A stretch of DNA of 64,000 nucleotides, from assembly GCF_001665395.1 (NCBI RefSeq), contig NZ_LZSG01000010.1, positions 1 to 64,000 on the forward strand. The letters are read 5' to 3'. This stretch comes from Mycobacterium sp. 1164966.3. Lineage in GTDB: Bacteria > Actinomycetota > Actinomycetes > Mycobacteriales > Mycobacteriaceae. The translations under genes were made by a program, and so were the position numbers. The notes under the pieces are model-generated. The model was not told the origin of the DNA. It searched no databases and saw only the letters and a list, made by a program, of their open reading frames with translations. Positions 1-8,516 of the stretch are shown piece after piece. Numbering within the stretch: position 1 is the first letter of the stretch; every line of letters begins with the position of its first letter.

Positions 1-1734
1 GAGGGCCGGGTGGACGGTGCGGTGCGCGCATTAGCCAAACGCGGCTTCGTGGTGATCGGCCTGAGAGTGGTCCGGCCGGCCGGCCCGGGACCACTTGTAT
101 TGGCGGCGACAGCCGAGGATTCCGCTGCGCCCGCGGCGGTCGAGCTGTACGGCCCACATCAGCGCAGCGGGGGCGCACTGCGCCAGGTCTGGCGTAAGTT
201 GCGGCTGCGCGGCACCGAAACCGCGCCGCTGCAGACGTCCATGCGCCGCGCTGTCGAGCATCGCGCTCTGATGTCCATTGCGGTCAACGACGCCGGCGTG
301 GGCAACACGTCGACGATCGCCGTCGGCGTCCTCGACCGCGGGTGGACGTTGTATGCGCATGAACCCGTTCGCGGAATTCCGCTCGACGAATGCCCGACGG
401 AGACGCCCGTCGCACGCGTCTGGGCAGCCTTGCGAATCCTCAACGAGCACCAGATATCTCACGGCGATCTGCGCGGCCACGAGATCACCGTCGACGACGG
501 TGCCGTGCTCTTCGGCGGCTTCGGCAGCGCCGAGTACGGGGCCACCGACGCCCAGCTCCAATCCGACATTGCCCAACTGCTGGTGACGACTTCGGCGCTG
601 TACGACGCGAAATCCGCGGTCGGCGCAGCGATCGATACGTTCGGTAAAGACACCATATTGACCGCGTCCCGCCGACTCACCAAATCGGCTGTGCCGAAAC
701 GAATCCGGCAGTCGGTTTCCGACGCGGGCACGGTCATTTCCAACACCCGTGCGGAGGTCAAGCGCCAATCGGGCGCCGAAGAGATCAAGCCCGAAACCAT
801 CACCCGGTTCACCCGCAGCCAGATCATCCAGCTGGTGCTCCTGGGGGCGCTGGTCTACGTGGCATATCCGTTCATCAGCACCGTGCCGACCTTCTTCTCC
901 GAGCTGCGCAGAGCGAACTGGTGGTGGGCGCTGCTCGGATTGGCGGTGTCAGCCTTGACCTATGTCGGTGCGGCCGCCGCATTGTGGGCCTGCGCCGATG
1001 GTCTGGTGGGCTTCTGGAAACTTTCAATCGTTCAGATAGCCAACACTTTTGCGGCTACCACTACCCCAGCCGGGGTGGGGGGGCTCGCGCTGAGCACCCG
1101 GTTTCTGCAGAAGAGCGGACTGAATGCGCTGCGGGCCACCGCGGCGGTGGCGCTGCAACAGTCGGTGCAGGTGATCGTTCACGTCCTATTGCTCATCTTG
1201 TTCAGTACCGCAGCTGGCGCGTCGACCGATCTCTCGCATTTCGTCCCGGGCGCCACAGTGCTGTATCTCATCGGAGGTGTAGCGCTGGGCATCGTCGGCG
1301 CATTTCTGTTCGTACCCACCCTGCGAAAGTGGCTGGCGACGGCCGTGCGCCCGAGGCTTGAGGAGGTGACCACCGACCTCATCGCGCTGGCCCGCGAACC
1401 CAAGCGACTGGCTTTGATAGTGCTCGGTGCTGCTGGAACGACTCTCGGTGCTGCACTGGCGCTTTGGGCCAGTGTCGAAGCGTTCGGGGGCGGCACGACG
1501 TTCATCACCGTCACCGTGGTGACGATGGTCGGCGGCACGCTCGCCTCGGCCGCTCCGACGCCCGGCGGTGTCGGCGCCGTGGAAGCGGCGCTGATCGGTG
1601 GTCTGGCCGCCTTCGGCGTTCCTGCGGCCGTGGGTGTGCCGTCGGTGCTGCTGTATCGCGTGCTGACCTGCTGGATACCGGTGTTCGCCGGCTGGCCGGT
1701 GATGCGTTGGCTGACCAACAACGAGATGATCTAG
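1..1734 (+). CDS. Flippase-like integral membrane protein (LPG-synthase TM family), 5' end outside window
   Basis: The frame is open from base 1, so the gene starts upstream and only its last ~577 codons are visible. The first ~250 visible residues are soluble. They carry HGDLR near residue 151 (counted from the GTG at 10), which looks like a degenerate protein-kinase catalytic loop without the full kinase motif set. From about residue 270 onward there are roughly eight hydrophobic segments with the TTTPAGVGGLALSTR and PTPGGVGAVEA motifs of the lysylphosphatidylglycerol-synthase TM/UPF0104 family, whose members move or modify lipids. Length, position and orientation fit M. tuberculosis Rv0585c (~795 aa, recalled). 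Substrate is unknown. The frame ends just before a palindromic repeat that may end transcription. Confidence 0.8.
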   Translation, partial: EGRVDGAVRALAKRGFVVIGLRVVRPAGPGPLVLAATAEDSAAPAAVELYGPHQRSGGALRQVWRKLRLRGTETAPLQTSMRRAVEHRALMSIAVNDAGVGNTSTIAVGVLDRGWTLYAHEPVRGIPLDECPTETPVARVWAALRILNEHQISHGDLRGHEITVDDGAVLFGGFGSAEYGATDAQLQSDIAQLLVTTSALYDAKSAVGAAIDTFGKDTILTASRRLTKSAVPKRIRQSVSDAGTVISNTRAEVKRQSGAEEIKPETITRFTRSQIIQLVLLGALVYVAYPFISTVPTFFSELRRANWWWALLGLAVSALTYVGAAAALWACADGLVGFWKLSIVQIANTFAATTTPAGVGGLALSTRFLQKSGLNALRATAAVALQQSVQVIVHVLLLILFSTAAGASTDLSHFVPGATVLYLIGGVALGIVGAFLFVPTLRKWLATAVRPRLEEVTTDLIALAREPKRLALIVLGAAGTTLGAALALWASVEAFGGGTTFITVTVVTMVGGTLASAAPTPGGVGAVEAALIGGLAAFGVPAAVGVPSVLLYRVLTCWIPVFAGWPVMRWLTNNEMI

Positions 1735-1735
1735 C

Positions 1736-1793
1736 ACGAGCAGACGCAGAATCGCCCTTTCGGTGCGAAATACGCGATTTAGCGTCTGCTCGC
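1736..1793. repeat. Palindromic intergenic repeat, family B copy 1 (imperfect)
   Basis: Arms GAGCAGACGC (1738-1747) and GCGTCTGCTC (1782-1791) are perfect inverted repeats. The inner part (AATCGCCC... / ...CGATTTA) is only partly complementary, so this copy has decayed. It lies directly 3' of the flippase-like gene, like other copies at gene 3' ends at 9900, 12408, 14221 and 28331. It may act as a bidirectional transcription terminator. Confidence 0.75.
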
Positions 1794-1909
1794 GGTGGAA
1801 TTGCGTGGTCTACCAGGTGACAGCATTTGGTCTCGCGGACGGGACTGGCTAGTCGCGCATGAATCATGAGTCCCATGAGTCGCAAAATGTCCTGCGAGTG
1901 TCTTAACAT

Positions 1910-2237
1910 CCGACTCAGAGCGACAACTGTTGCGCGCCAACTGCTTTGTCGTGAGCCGACATGAGGACTCACATCTTCAACATGACGTCGCCCGCACATG
2001 GTCCTGGCTGTGGTTGTGAATCCTTTGCTTTAAGCAGTGAATCCTTGGCTTTGCGCGTGCAGTTTGGGCGGAAATCCGCGTCGATTCCCGCTCTACACTC
2101 ACAATGAAAACCACTAGTACACAATGAAAACCGCTAGCGCACACTGAACGCCGCTGCTACACAACGAAAGCCGTTAGTATTTGCGGCTGCCCCGGACGGC
2201 TAAAAGCGACACTCTGCTAGTTGTCGCTCTGAGTCGG
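1910..2237. mobile_element. Possible MITE or IS relic bounded by 19-bp perfect inverted repeats
   Basis: Bases 1910-1928 and 2219-2237 are exact reverse complements (19 of 19; left arm begins CCGACTCAGAGCG). They enclose 328 bp. No clear target-site duplication is visible at the outer edges. Inside the left arm an ATG at 1961 opens a 48-codon frame that runs into repeat family A and stops at 2107. An inverted repeat about 32 nt ahead of a short frame is the usual layout of an insertion-sequence left end, so this may be a deleted IS or a non-autonomous derivative. No transposase motif is recognisable, so the mobile-element call is inference. Confidence 0.45.
2011..2178. repeat. Intergenic repeat family A, copy 1
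   Basis: Begins with a GGTTGTGAATCCTTTGCTT-type unit, passes through a GC-rich core (GGGCGGAAATCCGCGTCGATTCCCGC), and ends with four tandem ~20-bp units of the form CACAATGAAAACC. Units on the two sides of the core are in opposite orientation. Related copies lie at 8517-8645, 41604-41744 and 55768-55877. This one sits inside the 19-bp inverted repeats. The rest of the 1735-2457 gap shows no convincing gene. Confidence 0.7.
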
Positions 2238-2457
2238 GCAAAAAGACACATGCCGGCGATGTTGTGAATCGTGGGACTTATGGTGCACCACTCGACAGCG
2301 ATTTCGCGATGTCGCCGCAGGCTGCCCTGACAGCCCGTTCCTGCTCGCGACGAAATTAATTGAATGGCAATTGTAGTAATGCAGCGCAAACCGCTGGACT
2401 ACCCTCAGTCCCGACCCGGCCAGCGTAGGTGCCGGCCCGTTTCGGGAAAGGCAATTG

Positions 2458-3141
2458 ATGAAATACTTTACGGCGGCTATTGCCACGGTGGCGGTGAGTC
2501 TGGCGCTGGTTGGTTGCGGTTCCAACAACAAGTCCGAGACCAAGACGTCCACCTCGACCTCGACCTCAACCTCGACGTCGACCGTAACTTCGTCAGCGAC
2601 CAGTACCGCACCGGCCTCCGGCGCCAAGTACACCATCGCCGACTACATCAAGGACAACAAGATCACCGAGACTCCGGTCCATCACGGTGATCCCGGGTCA
2701 CCCACCATCAACCTGCCGGTGCCCGACGGTTGGCAGGTGCTCAAGGAAAGCTCCAGCGCACCCTACGGCGGCATTGTCTTCGCCCCGCCCGCAGACCCGA
2801 GTGACCCGCCCACCATTGTGGCGCTCGTCGCGAAGCTCACAGGTAACGTCGACCAAGCCAAACTCATCGAGTTCGCCCCGGGCGAGTTGCAGAATCTGCC
2901 GGGATACCAGGGCTCTGGCAATGGCAACTCCTCCTCCTTGGGCGGATTTGCGGCATGGCAGTTAGGCGGCACCTACGAAAAGAATGGCAAGCGGCGGGCC
3001 ATCGCGCAGAAGACGGTGATTATTCCCAGCGGGGACGCGGTATTCGTGCTGCAGCTCAACGCCGACTCACTGGAAAGCGAGCAAGGACCGTTGATGGACG
3101 CCACCAATGTCATCGACGAGCAAACGACGATCTCCCTTTGA
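2458..3141 (+). CDS. lpqN: Lipoprotein LpqN
   Basis: The product is a 227-aa secreted lipoprotein with a signal peptide ending in the lipobox LALVGC; the lipidated cysteine is residue 20. A Ser/Thr-rich linker (residues ~25-50) contains an almost pure TS repeat. The folded domain holds motifs I recognise from mycobacterial LpqN (YTIADYIKDN, TPVHHGDPGSPTI, SAPYGGIVF, NVIDEQTTI). The length matches M. tuberculosis LpqN (228 aa, recalled). The M. tuberculosis protein has been linked to envelope and host interactions; its exact role here is not visible. The start is ATG 2458, with GGGAAAGG 7-14 nt upstream; the in-frame TTG just before it is not needed. A strong hairpin terminator follows. Confidence 0.93.
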   Translation: MKYFTAAIATVAVSLALVGCGSNNKSETKTSTSTSTSTSTSTVTSSATSTAPASGAKYTIADYIKDNKITETPVHHGDPGSPTINLPVPDGWQVLKESSSAPYGGIVFAPPADPSDPPTIVALVAKLTGNVDQAKLIEFAPGELQNLPGYQGSGNGNSSSLGGFAAWQLGGTYEKNGKRRAIAQKTVIIPSGDAVFVLQLNADSLESEQGPLMDATNVIDEQTTISL

Positions 3142-3156
3142 TATGACGGCATCCGT

Positions 3157-3192
3157 AAAAGCCCGCCAAGACCACTATCTTGGCGGGCTTTT
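3157..3192. terminator. Rho-independent terminator after lpqN, symmetric
   Basis: A perfect 15-bp inverted repeat: AAAAGCCCGCCAAGA at 3157-3171 and its complement at 3178-3192, with a 6-nt loop. It begins 15 nt after the lpqN stop and ends in TTTT (AAAA on the other side), so it could stop transcription in both directions. It lies 32 nt before the next ATG. Confidence 0.9.
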
Positions 3193-3224
3193 ACGTCTCG
3201 AGTCCGAGGCTCTACCGTAATGGC

Positions 3225-3710
3225 ATGGCAGAACAGTCGTATGCGGTAGATGTTGGGCACCCACCATCGGCTCTACTCCGTCTGGTCAACCCCATGCTGG
3301 GTGCCCTGCTGCGCACCCCGTTGGCGGGCTCAGCCCGCAAGCAGCTGATGGTGCTGAACTTCACCGGGCGAAAGTCGGGGCGCCAGTTCACAATTCCGGT
3401 TAGTGCTAATGTGATCGACGGTGAGCTGTATGCACTGGCCTATGCCCAATGGAAGTACAACTTTCGCGACGGCGCGCCCGCCCAGGTCGTCTACGACGGA
3501 AAGACCACCACGATGCGCGGCGAACTCATCCGCGACCGTGCGGCTGTGTCCGCCCTCTACCTGAAGTGCGCGCAAGGCTACGGAGTCAAGCGCGCGCAGC
3601 GCATGATCGGGCTGAAATCCAGGGAGCAGCGAATTCCGACTTTGGAAGAGTTCGCCGAGGCTACCGACCGAATGAAGTTGGCGGCCATCCGATTCACGCC
3701 GGCGCAGTAG
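3225..3710 (+). CDS. Deazaflavin-dependent nitroreductase-family protein (DUF385)
   Basis: The product is 161 aa. The pattern NFTGRKSGRQFTIPVSAN around residues 45-62 (a -GRKSG- turn followed by a beta strand) is the hallmark of the DUF385/Ddn family, split-barrel proteins that bind F420 (deazaflavin) in mycobacteria. The hydrophobic N-terminal stretch PMLGALLRTPLAG is typical of membrane-associated members. The start is taken at ATG 3225, after the lpqN terminator; a 15-codon extension would begin inside the terminator arm and is unlikely. Substrate unknown. The stop faces the stop of the Mut7-C gene (convergent, 3-nt gap). Confidence 0.75.
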   Translation: MAEQSYAVDVGHPPSALLRLVNPMLGALLRTPLAGSARKQLMVLNFTGRKSGRQFTIPVSANVIDGELYALAYAQWKYNFRDGAPAQVVYDGKTTTMRGELIRDRAAVSALYLKCAQGYGVKRAQRMIGLKSREQRIPTLEEFAEATDRMKLAAIRFTPAQ

Positions 3711-3713
3711 CGG

Positions 3714-4475
3714 TCAAAGCTGGGCGCGTAGTCGTTCGACGAGGCCGACCATCCGTGCGTGATGCGACCCGGCCCAGTAGATGCGTCCGCAACCCGAGCA
3801 GCGACTGAAGTCTTGGTAGTAGCGACGCGTCAATGGCTCGAGCCGGTCGAGCACCTCGTCCTTCGAAACGGCGACCAGCGTGCCGTTACACCGCAGGCAC
3901 CGGGTGAACGGCGCCAGCCGCTGCCCGAGGTCCAGTCGTCTGATCACCTCGAGCGCCTGCTGCTCGGGATCCTGCGAATGCACGAATATGCCATGCGTGA
4001 CGGCGCTGCGTTTCAGCAGGCCGCGGTCGCGAGTGAGCAGGATCCGCTGCTCGTCGCGGCTGATATCGGCCAGGGTCGGGTCGTCGGCGTCGCTCGACCA
4101 CCACACGTCCAGACCGAGGACACGCAGCAGCCGCGCCAGCCGGCCGAGGTTCACGTCGACGACGAACCGCGGAGTGCGCAGCGGCACCGGCCGTAGCCGC
4201 GCCGTCGACCCGATGTCCAGCGCTTCGAACATCGGATAGGCGGCGATGCGGTCGCCGACACTCGGGCGATAGTTAAAGCCTTGCGGAGATCCGTTGACCA
4301 GGATCAGGTCGACCTCGGTGTGCGGAATGCCCATGGCCTCCAACACATCCTTGACTGTCTGATGACTCCGGAACGGGCGCCGCACGGTCACCCCGCGGGA
4401 CTCGCCTGGCAAGAAGTCGTTGAGCTCCGCGTATGCCCGAACGTCGACGTAGCCGCGCTCCTCAGTCACCCGCAC
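3714..4475 (-). CDS. Mut7-C RNase domain protein (ubiquitin-like N-terminus plus PIN-like RNase)
   Basis: The product is 253 aa. The N-terminal ~95 residues have the ubiquitin-like fold signature of Mut7-C-associated proteins ([17 protein letters not shown]). The RNase half starts near residue 100 ([19 protein letters not shown]; a first acidic residue in VDVN, then [11 protein letters not shown]), and the C-terminus carries two zinc-type pairs, CLRC and CSGC. This matches M. tuberculosis Rv0579 in length (252 aa, recalled). The GTG start overlaps the 3' end of galK by 10 nt, so it is probably co-translated with galT-galK. RNA substrate unknown; the link to galactose metabolism is positional only. 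Confidence 0.8.
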   Translation of the reverse strand: MRVTEERGYVDVRAYAELNDFLPGESRGVTVRRPFRSHQTVKDVLEAMGIPHTEVDLILVNGSPQGFNYRPSVGDRIAAYPMFEALDIGSTARLRPVPLRTPRFVVDVNLGRLARLLRVLGLDVWWSSDADDPTLADISRDEQRILLTRDRGLLKRSAVTHGIFVHSQDPEQQALEVIRRLDLGQRLAPFTRCLRCNGTLVAVSKDEVLDRLEPLTRRYYQDFSRCSGCGRIYWAGSHHARMVGLVERLRAQL

Positions 4476-5545
4476 AGCCCCGCGCCAGCGGCCGCACGAG
4501 TTCGGGTGATCACCGGTTCGTCAAAACCGCCCGCCGCTTGCCGCACCGCCTGACCAACCACATCCGCCCGATCGGCCGGAACCAGCGCGATCACACACCC
4601 TCCGAAGCCTCCGCCAGTCATCCGGGCGCCCAGTGCACCGGCTCGCACCGCGGTATCGGCGATCAGATCGATGTGCTCGGTGGTGATTTCGAAGTCGTCG
4701 CGCATCGAGTCGTGCGAGGCGATCATGAGGCGTCCTGCTTCGACGAAGTCCGAATCACCCAGGGCGGAAACAAAGTCGAGCACCCGCTGGTTTTCGGTTA
4801 ACACATGACGGGCACGACGGGCGTCGACCGGGTCGGTCATCGCCGCTAGCGCCGACGGATCTTGCACCTCGCGCAGCGACGACACGTTCAGATCAGCGGC
4901 GGCTCGCTCGCAGGACGCGCGCCGCGCCGCATATTCGCCGCCGGCATGACGGTGGCGTGCCCGGGAGTCGATGAGCAGCAGCGCAATACCGGAAGCATCG
5001 GGGTCGAAGGGCGCGGGCGCGACGGTGACGTCACGAAAGTCGATCAGCAGTGCCGTGGCCGGTGCCCCGAATAACGACGCCAGCTGGTCGAGCAAACCCG
5101 TTGGGGCGCCGACATACTCGTTTTCGGCACGTTGCGCGAGCCGGGCCTGTTCTTTGATGTCGATCCGGGCACCGGCGGCCGACGCGATCGCGCCCAGCAC
5201 CGCGCATTCCAGCGCAGCCGACGAAGACAGCCCCGATCCCATCTCCAGATCACTGGTGATCGACATCGCGCCGCCGGGCACCGGATGGCCCGCGGTCCGC
5301 AGCGCCCAGATCACCCCGGCTACATAGCCGGCCCACCCGCTCACGTCACCGGGAGCCGTCCCGAGCGGAATGCGCACCGGCTTGTCCGCGCGATCGCTGG
5401 CCGCGGCGATCGCGTCGCTGCGGTCGGGGGTGAAGGTCACCACGGTGCGCTGCGGCAGCGCGATCGGCAGCGCGAACCCGAGGTTGTAGTCGGTGTGCTC
5501 CCCGATCAGGTTCACGCGCCCAGGGGCGGCGTACCGGACCGTCAT
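4466..5545 (-). CDS. galK: Galactokinase GalK
   Basis: The 359-aa enzyme phosphorylates galactose at C1 with ATP (Leloir pathway, cytosol). Motifs in order: the galactokinase signature [13 protein letters not shown] (residues ~9-21), the GHMP ATP-binding loop [12 protein letters not shown] (~102-113), and the C-terminal [12 protein letters not shown]. The ATG overlaps the galT stop as ATGA (5542-5545), indicating translational coupling; downstream it overlaps the Mut7-C gene. Length is normal for the family (M. tuberculosis Rv0620, 363 aa, recalled). Confidence 0.95.
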   Translation of the reverse strand: MTVRYAAPGRVNLIGEHTDYNLGFALPIALPQRTVVTFTPDRSDAIAAASDRADKPVRIPLGTAPGDVSGWAGYVAGVIWALRTAGHPVPGGAMSITSDLEMGSGLSSSAALECAVLGAIASAAGARIDIKEQARLAQRAENEYVGAPTGLLDQLASLFGAPATALLIDFRDVTVAPAPFDPDASGIALLLIDSRARHRHAGGEYAARRASCERAAADLNVSSLREVQDPSALAAMTDPVDARRARHVLTENQRVLDFVSALGDSDFVEAGRLMIASHDSMRDDFEITTEHIDLIADTAVRAGALGARMTGGGFGGCVIALVPADRADVVGQAVRQAAGGFDEPVITRTRAAAGAGLCG

Positions 5546-6624
5546 TGGAGTTCCCGCAGCCGCTGCGCCACGCTTTCGGGCGTGACGTCGCTGATGAACG
5601 CCTCCATCGCCGATTCGGAGGCTGCCAAGTACTTGAGCTTGGTAGCGCTGCGCCGGATCGACATCATTTCGACATGGAAGTAGCCTTCGACCTGAGGCTC
5701 GGTCTTGGCGAATTGATGCAACGCCGAAATATACGGCAGTGGAACAGAATACATGCGGTCGAAGCGCTTCAGCACGTCGAGGTAGACCTGCGCCAGGCCA
5801 TCCAGCTCGTCCGCATCGAGATCGACCAGGTTGTGCACGAACCTATTTGGGTAGATATGCACCTCGACTGGCCAGCGCGCCGCGAATGGCACGAACGCGG
5901 TGAACTGCTGAGTGAGCGCCACGACGCGGCTGCCGTCGGCGACCTCGCGCGCCAGCATATCGGCAAAGAGGTTGCCGCCGTGGCGCATTCGGTGTTCGCG
6001 TGCCTGCCGAAGCATGGTAACGGTTCGCGGCGTCAGATAGGGGTAGCCGTAGATCTGACCGTGCGGATGGGTCAGCGTGACGCCTATCTCCTCGCCGCGG
6101 TTTTCGAAGCAGAACACCTGCTCGATGCCCGGCGCTGCCATCAGGTCGGCGGTGCGGTGCCGCCATGCCTCGACGACCAGCCGGGCGTGCATCGGTTCCA
6201 ATTCCGAGAACGACCCGGTGTGGTCGCTGGAAAAGCAGATGACCTCGCACCGGCCATACCCGGGAGCGAACACAAAGCCGTCACCGGTGGGCAGAGATGC
6301 CGGAGTTGACCCGCCGGACAGACTAGGAAACCGGTTTTCGAAGACGACTACGTCGTAGTCGGCCGCGGGCACCTCACTGGTCAGCCCGGTCGGACCCGGA
6401 CACAGCGGGCACTGGTCGGGGGGCGGCTTGTAGGTGCGGTCTTGGCGCAACGCTGCGACGATCACCCACTGCCCGGTTGACCGGTCGAATCGCAGCTCCG
6501 ACTGCTCGGCGCCGCGCAGCGGCAAAGGTCTGCGATCCGGGACCGGTGCTGGGCAGTGCCCGGGCAACGCGAAAAACAGCAGGTCACGGCCGTCGGCCAG
6601 CTGTGCCCGCGTCGGTTCTGTCAC
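5542..6624 (-). CDS. galT: Galactose-1-phosphate uridylyltransferase GalT (intact)
   Basis: The 360-aa enzyme exchanges UMP between UDP-glucose and galactose-1-phosphate. It has the zinc-type CPLCPG pair near residue 57 and the catalytic [12 protein letters not shown] motif, whose HPH supplies the nucleophilic histidine, followed by [19 protein letters not shown]. The start is GTG 6624: a TAGTTT hexamer lies 7 nt upstream (6632-6637 on this strand), consistent with a leaderless message, and the longer open frame upstream is the antisense of the next gene. In M. tuberculosis H37Rv this gene is annotated in two pieces (galTa/galTb); here it is one uninterrupted frame. Confidence 0.93.
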   Translation of the reverse strand: MTEPTRAQLADGRDLLFFALPGHCPAPVPDRRPLPLRGAEQSELRFDRSTGQWVIVAALRQDRTYKPPPDQCPLCPGPTGLTSEVPAADYDVVVFENRFPSLSGGSTPASLPTGDGFVFAPGYGRCEVICFSSDHTGSFSELEPMHARLVVEAWRHRTADLMAAPGIEQVFCFENRGEEIGVTLTHPHGQIYGYPYLTPRTVTMLRQAREHRMRHGGNLFADMLAREVADGSRVVALTQQFTAFVPFAARWPVEVHIYPNRFVHNLVDLDADELDGLAQVYLDVLKRFDRMYSVPLPYISALHQFAKTEPQVEGYFHVEMMSIRRSATKLKYLAASESAMEAFISDVTPESVAQRLRELQ

Positions 6625-6637
6625 GTCGTCAAAACTA
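6625..6637 (-). promoter_or_regulatory. Probable leaderless galT promoter (-10 TAGTTT)
   Basis: On the minus strand TAGTTT (6637 down to 6632) is followed by 7 nt and then the GTG start at 6624. The box overlaps the stop codon of the upstream membrane-protein gene (6635-6637). No clear -35 was found. Confidence 0.45.
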
Positions 6638-7183
6638 GCTTGGCCGCCGCTGGGCTGATTGCTCGGTGCGCTCTGCATTGGCGAGCAGACGATCCTGTAT
6701 CCGCGGCCACCAGAGGATTTCGATCGCCATAAAGACGACGAAGACCCAGGACACCACTGCCAGGCGGGTGTTAGCAGCAAAGGTGTCGAACACTGCAAGG
6801 GCCAAAACCACTGCCGCACATAGCCAGAAAACCCACTGGACACGTCGGGACTGCTCGCGTGCGTCGCGCAAAGCGCCGACATACGCGAGCGCCGCGGGAG
6901 CCAGCCGGGTGTCGTCGATCCGCTCGCCCCGACGGACCGCAGCGCTCACCACTACCCGCTCGGTCGGGGTGAGCTCATTTGCCGCAGGCCAGGCCTTACT
7001 CATCCGGCGGGACACCACGATCCCGTTGAAGACGCCGATCACCACGAACGCGACCAGCGCACCCACCAGCACGCCGGATTCGGCAAATACCAACGCAGCA
7101 AGGAAGATACCGACCGGAACACCCACACATACGGCCCGATACACCGGGCCGCCGCGCCATACCCACGCCGGAATCAACAGCAT
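6635..7183 (-). CDS. Small integral membrane protein, four predicted TM helices
   Basis: The product is 182 aa and I do not recognise the family. Hydrophobic segments lie at about residues 15-33, 36-56, 115-133 and 140-157, arranged as two hairpins. They are separated by a charged, cytoplasmic-looking loop rich in Arg/Glu (residues 58-112), and the tail is basic and polar. The start is ATG 7183; the much longer open frame upstream on this strand is the antisense of the P450 gene. It lies just upstream of galT on the same strand, with 10 nt between, and may be read through into galT. No function is assigned. Confidence 0.7.
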   Translation of the reverse strand: MLLIPAWVWRGGPVYRAVCVGVPVGIFLAALVFAESGVLVGALVAFVVIGVFNGIVVSRRMSKAWPAANELTPTERVVVSAAVRRGERIDDTRLAPAALAYVGALRDAREQSRRVQWVFWLCAAVVLALAVFDTFAANTRLAVVSWVFVVFMAIEILWWPRIQDRLLANAERTEQSAQRRPS

Positions 7184-7209
7184 GATGCGATTGTGGCGTG
7201 AATTCGTCG

Positions 7210-7243
7210 TTGCCGCCGAGACTTGCGGATTTACTATCGGGCA
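7210..7243 (+). promoter_or_regulatory. Probable leaderless promoter of the P450 gene
   Basis: TTGCCG (7210-7215) and TACTAT (7232-7237) are separated by 16 nt. The predicted transcription start falls on the ATG at 7244, so the mRNA would be leaderless. Confidence 0.5.
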
Positions 7244-8503
7244 ATGGCCACTCCGAATCTTCCGAACCTGCCCCGAGGGTTCGACTTCACCGATCCCGAC
7301 ATATATGCCCGCCGGATACCTGTCCAGGAGTTCGCCGAACTGCGTGCGACGGCGCCGATCTGGTGGAATGAGCAGCCGTTGGACCAGGGCGGCTTCGGTG
7401 ACGGCGGCTACTGGGTGGTGAGCAAGCACCGCGACGTCCGCGAGGTCTCGTTGCGCAGCGACATCTTCTCGTCGGCCGAGAAGTCGATCGTGCCGAGGTA
7501 TCGGGAAGATCAGGCGCAGGGCCAGATCGAGGCCGGGCGAGCATCGATGATCATGATGGACGATCCCGAACACAGCCGGCTGCGCAAGATCGTCGCGCGC
7601 GGCTTCACCCCTCGTGCCGTCGAACGCCTGCGGGCCGACCTCGCCGAGCGCGCTCGGCGAATCGCGAGACAGGCCGCGGCCGAGGGTTCGGGCGACTTCG
7701 TCCGCCAGGTCGCCTGCGAGCTGCCGCTGCAGGCCATTGCCGGCCTGCTGGGCGTGCCGGCGGCGGAGCGGCAACAGCTCTTCGACTGGTCTAACCAAAT
7801 GATCGGAAGCGACGATCCGGAATTCGCCGACCACGACTCGTTGACTTCTGCGGGCGAAATGATGTGGTACGCCATGCAATTGGCGGCGCGCAAGGCCGAA
7901 GAGCCCGTCCCCGGCGAGGATATCGTCACCACGCTGATCCACGCTGACGCCGATGGTCAACTCTCTGAGGCCGAGTTCGGCATGTTCGTGGTCACGCTGG
8001 CCATAGCCGGCAACGAGACGAGCCGTAACTCGATCACGCAGGGAATGATGGCGTTCACCGAGTACCCGGACCAATGGGAGCTGTTCAAGTCGCAGCGCCC
8101 GAAGACCGCCGCCGACGAGATCATTCGCTGGGCCACTCCGATCACGGCGTTTCAGCGCACCGCTCTGGTGGACACCGAGCTTGGTGGGGTGCGGATCAAG
8201 AAGGGCCAGCGAGTAGTGATGTTCTATCGCTCGGCCAACTTCGACGAAGAGGTCTTCGCCGACCCGTACACCTTCAACATCCTGCGCAGCCCCAACCCGC
8301 ACGTCGGATTCGGCGGCACCGGAGCGCACTACTGCATCGGTGCCAATCTGGCCCGCATGACCGTCGACCTCATGTTCAACGCGATCGCTGACGAGCTGCC
8401 CGACTTGACCCCGTTGGCCGATCCCGAACGGCTGCGATCCTCGTTCATCACCGGTATCAAGCACTGGCACGTCGACTACGGGACCGCCACCTCGAAACGG
8501 TAG
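7244..8503 (+). CDS. Cytochrome P450, CYP125-like
   Basis: A 419-aa haem mono-oxygenase. The haem-binding loop FGGTGAHYCIGANLAR places the axial cysteine at residue 364. The oxygen-activation helix reads AGNETSRNSITQG, and ExxR is present (EIIRWA). The N-terminus (LPRGFDFTDPDIYARRIPV, then APIWWNEQ) and the C-terminal half closely resemble CYP125A1, the enzyme that oxidises the terminal side-chain carbon of cholesterol and cholestenone, as I recall that sequence. It lies away from any visible cholesterol catabolic genes, so it is probably a paralogue with a sterol-like substrate. Redox partners are not in the window. It is divergent from the small membrane-protein gene. Confidence 0.88.
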   Translation: MATPNLPNLPRGFDFTDPDIYARRIPVQEFAELRATAPIWWNEQPLDQGGFGDGGYWVVSKHRDVREVSLRSDIFSSAEKSIVPRYREDQAQGQIEAGRASMIMMDDPEHSRLRKIVARGFTPRAVERLRADLAERARRIARQAAAEGSGDFVRQVACELPLQAIAGLLGVPAAERQQLFDWSNQMIGSDDPEFADHDSLTSAGEMMWYAMQLAARKAEEPVPGEDIVTTLIHADADGQLSEAEFGMFVVTLAIAGNETSRNSITQGMMAFTEYPDQWELFKSQRPKTAADEIIRWATPITAFQRTALVDTELGGVRIKKGQRVVMFYRSANFDEEVFADPYTFNILRSPNPHVGFGGTGAHYCIGANLARMTVDLMFNAIADELPDLTPLADPERLRSSFITGIKHWHVDYGTATSKR

Positions 8504-8516
8504 TCAGCGCCGGCAT

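Noticed and set aside
1961-2107. 48-codon frame inside the inverted repeats as a real gene
   Set aside because: Runs into dispersed repeat sequence and has no ribosome site or known motif; at most a transposase relic.
2011-2178. CRISPR-like array (tandem ~20-bp units)
   Set aside because: Units are imperfect, are not separated by unique spacers of constant length, are inverted around a core, and no cas genes are present.
5545-6309. Plus-strand open frame opposite galT
   Set aside because: Antisense shadow; the minus strand has the complete GalT motifs.
7184-8470. Upstream extension of the small membrane protein frame across the P450
   Set aside because: The extension is antisense to the P450; the hydrophobic protein begins at ATG 7183.
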